Assembly: GCA_937892735.1 (NCBI GenBank) | Contig: CALBGL010000036.1 | Coordinates: 1 to 30,955, forward strand | Direction of reading: 5' to 3' | DNA: 30,955 bases | Origin: an uncultured Clostridia bacterium | GTDB lineage: Bacteria > Bacillota > Clostridia > Lachnospirales > Bianqueaceae | Shown: piece after piece, positions 30,901 through 30,955 of the stretch | How positions within the stretch are numbered: position 1 is the stretch's first letter | Layout: each line of letters starts with the position of its first letter | Notes under the pieces: generated by a model | Seen by the model: only the letters and a program-made list of their open reading frames with translations | What the model was told of the DNA's origin: nothing | The model's database searches: none | Program-made: the position numbers and the translations under genes

Positions 30901-30955
30901 ATGCATAAAATATACCACGAAAATTCGATTATAGATATGTATTTTGCGCATCTTC
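30901..30955 (+). CDS. Start of an unidentified gene, cut by window end
   Basis: ATG 30901 follows GAAGGCGG by 4-5 nt and opens a frame of 18 codons (MHKIYHENSIIDMYFAHL) that stays open to the edge. Promoter, ribosome site and spacing together support a real gene. Too little is visible to name a family. It is the first gene after the LoaP-glmS terminator, so it might begin a surface-glycan operon, but that is only inference. Confidence 0.55.
   Translation, partial: MHKIYHENSIIDMYFAHL

Overview
The window looks like chromosome of a spore-forming Clostridia bacterium, most likely a Lachnospiraceae-type Firmicute. Reasons: sporulation genes (spoVT, yabP, yabQ, spoIIE), strong AGGAGG-type ribosome sites, consensus sigma-A promoters, and a gene order that follows the Bacillus spoVT-yabO-yabP-yabQ-divIC-spoIIE-tilS-ftsH-dusB-lysS neighbourhood. 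No rRNA, tRNA, phage, transposase or CRISPR was seen.

Layout. Positions 1-385 are non-coding, with two related inverted repeats and a minus-strand terminator. Positions 386-2279 (minus) hold a UgtP/MGDG-type glycosyltransferase and spoVT. Positions 2280-2583 are the promoter and structured leader of hup. Positions 2584-6788 (plus) carry hup, rqcP, yabP, yabQ, divIC and spoIIE, with visible promoters before hup, yabP (sigma-E-like), divIC and spoIIE (sigma-A with the 21-bp spacer typical of Spo0A-activated promoters). Positions 6789-7360 hold an array of nearly five 75-bp tandem repeats, each with the same perfect 8-bp stem, followed by the tilS promoter and a structured leader. Positions 7361-11893 are tilS-ftsH-(DUF6145-like)-dusB, overlapping head to tail. 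Positions 12002-13996 are greA-lysS under a perfect-consensus promoter. Positions 14107-16019 are two membrane proteins of unknown function.

Positions 16115-30712 look like one ten-gene transcription unit, with gaps of -28 to +37 nt: cdaA, cdaR, a membrane-inserted MutS-like ATPase, a G1P-dehydrogenase/GH43 fusion, a nuclease/Fe-S helicase, a metallo-beta-lactamase-fold protein, a TIGR01212 radical-SAM protein, a COG2509 flavoprotein, a LoaP-like NusG paralogue and glmS. A strong terminator closes it. A new promoter and the first 18 codons of another gene lie at the right edge.

How the genes fit together. The left half is the housekeeping, division and sporulation block. The right half ties c-di-AMP synthesis (cdaA/cdaR) to amino-sugar supply (glmS), as in the classical cdaA-cdaR-glmM-glmS operon, but glmM is absent here and seven genes sit in between. 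mazG and hprT, often present in this neighbourhood, are also absent. The most unusual items are the 75-bp hairpin repeat array, the AraM-GH43 fusion, and the split cda/glmS operon with an embedded LoaP.
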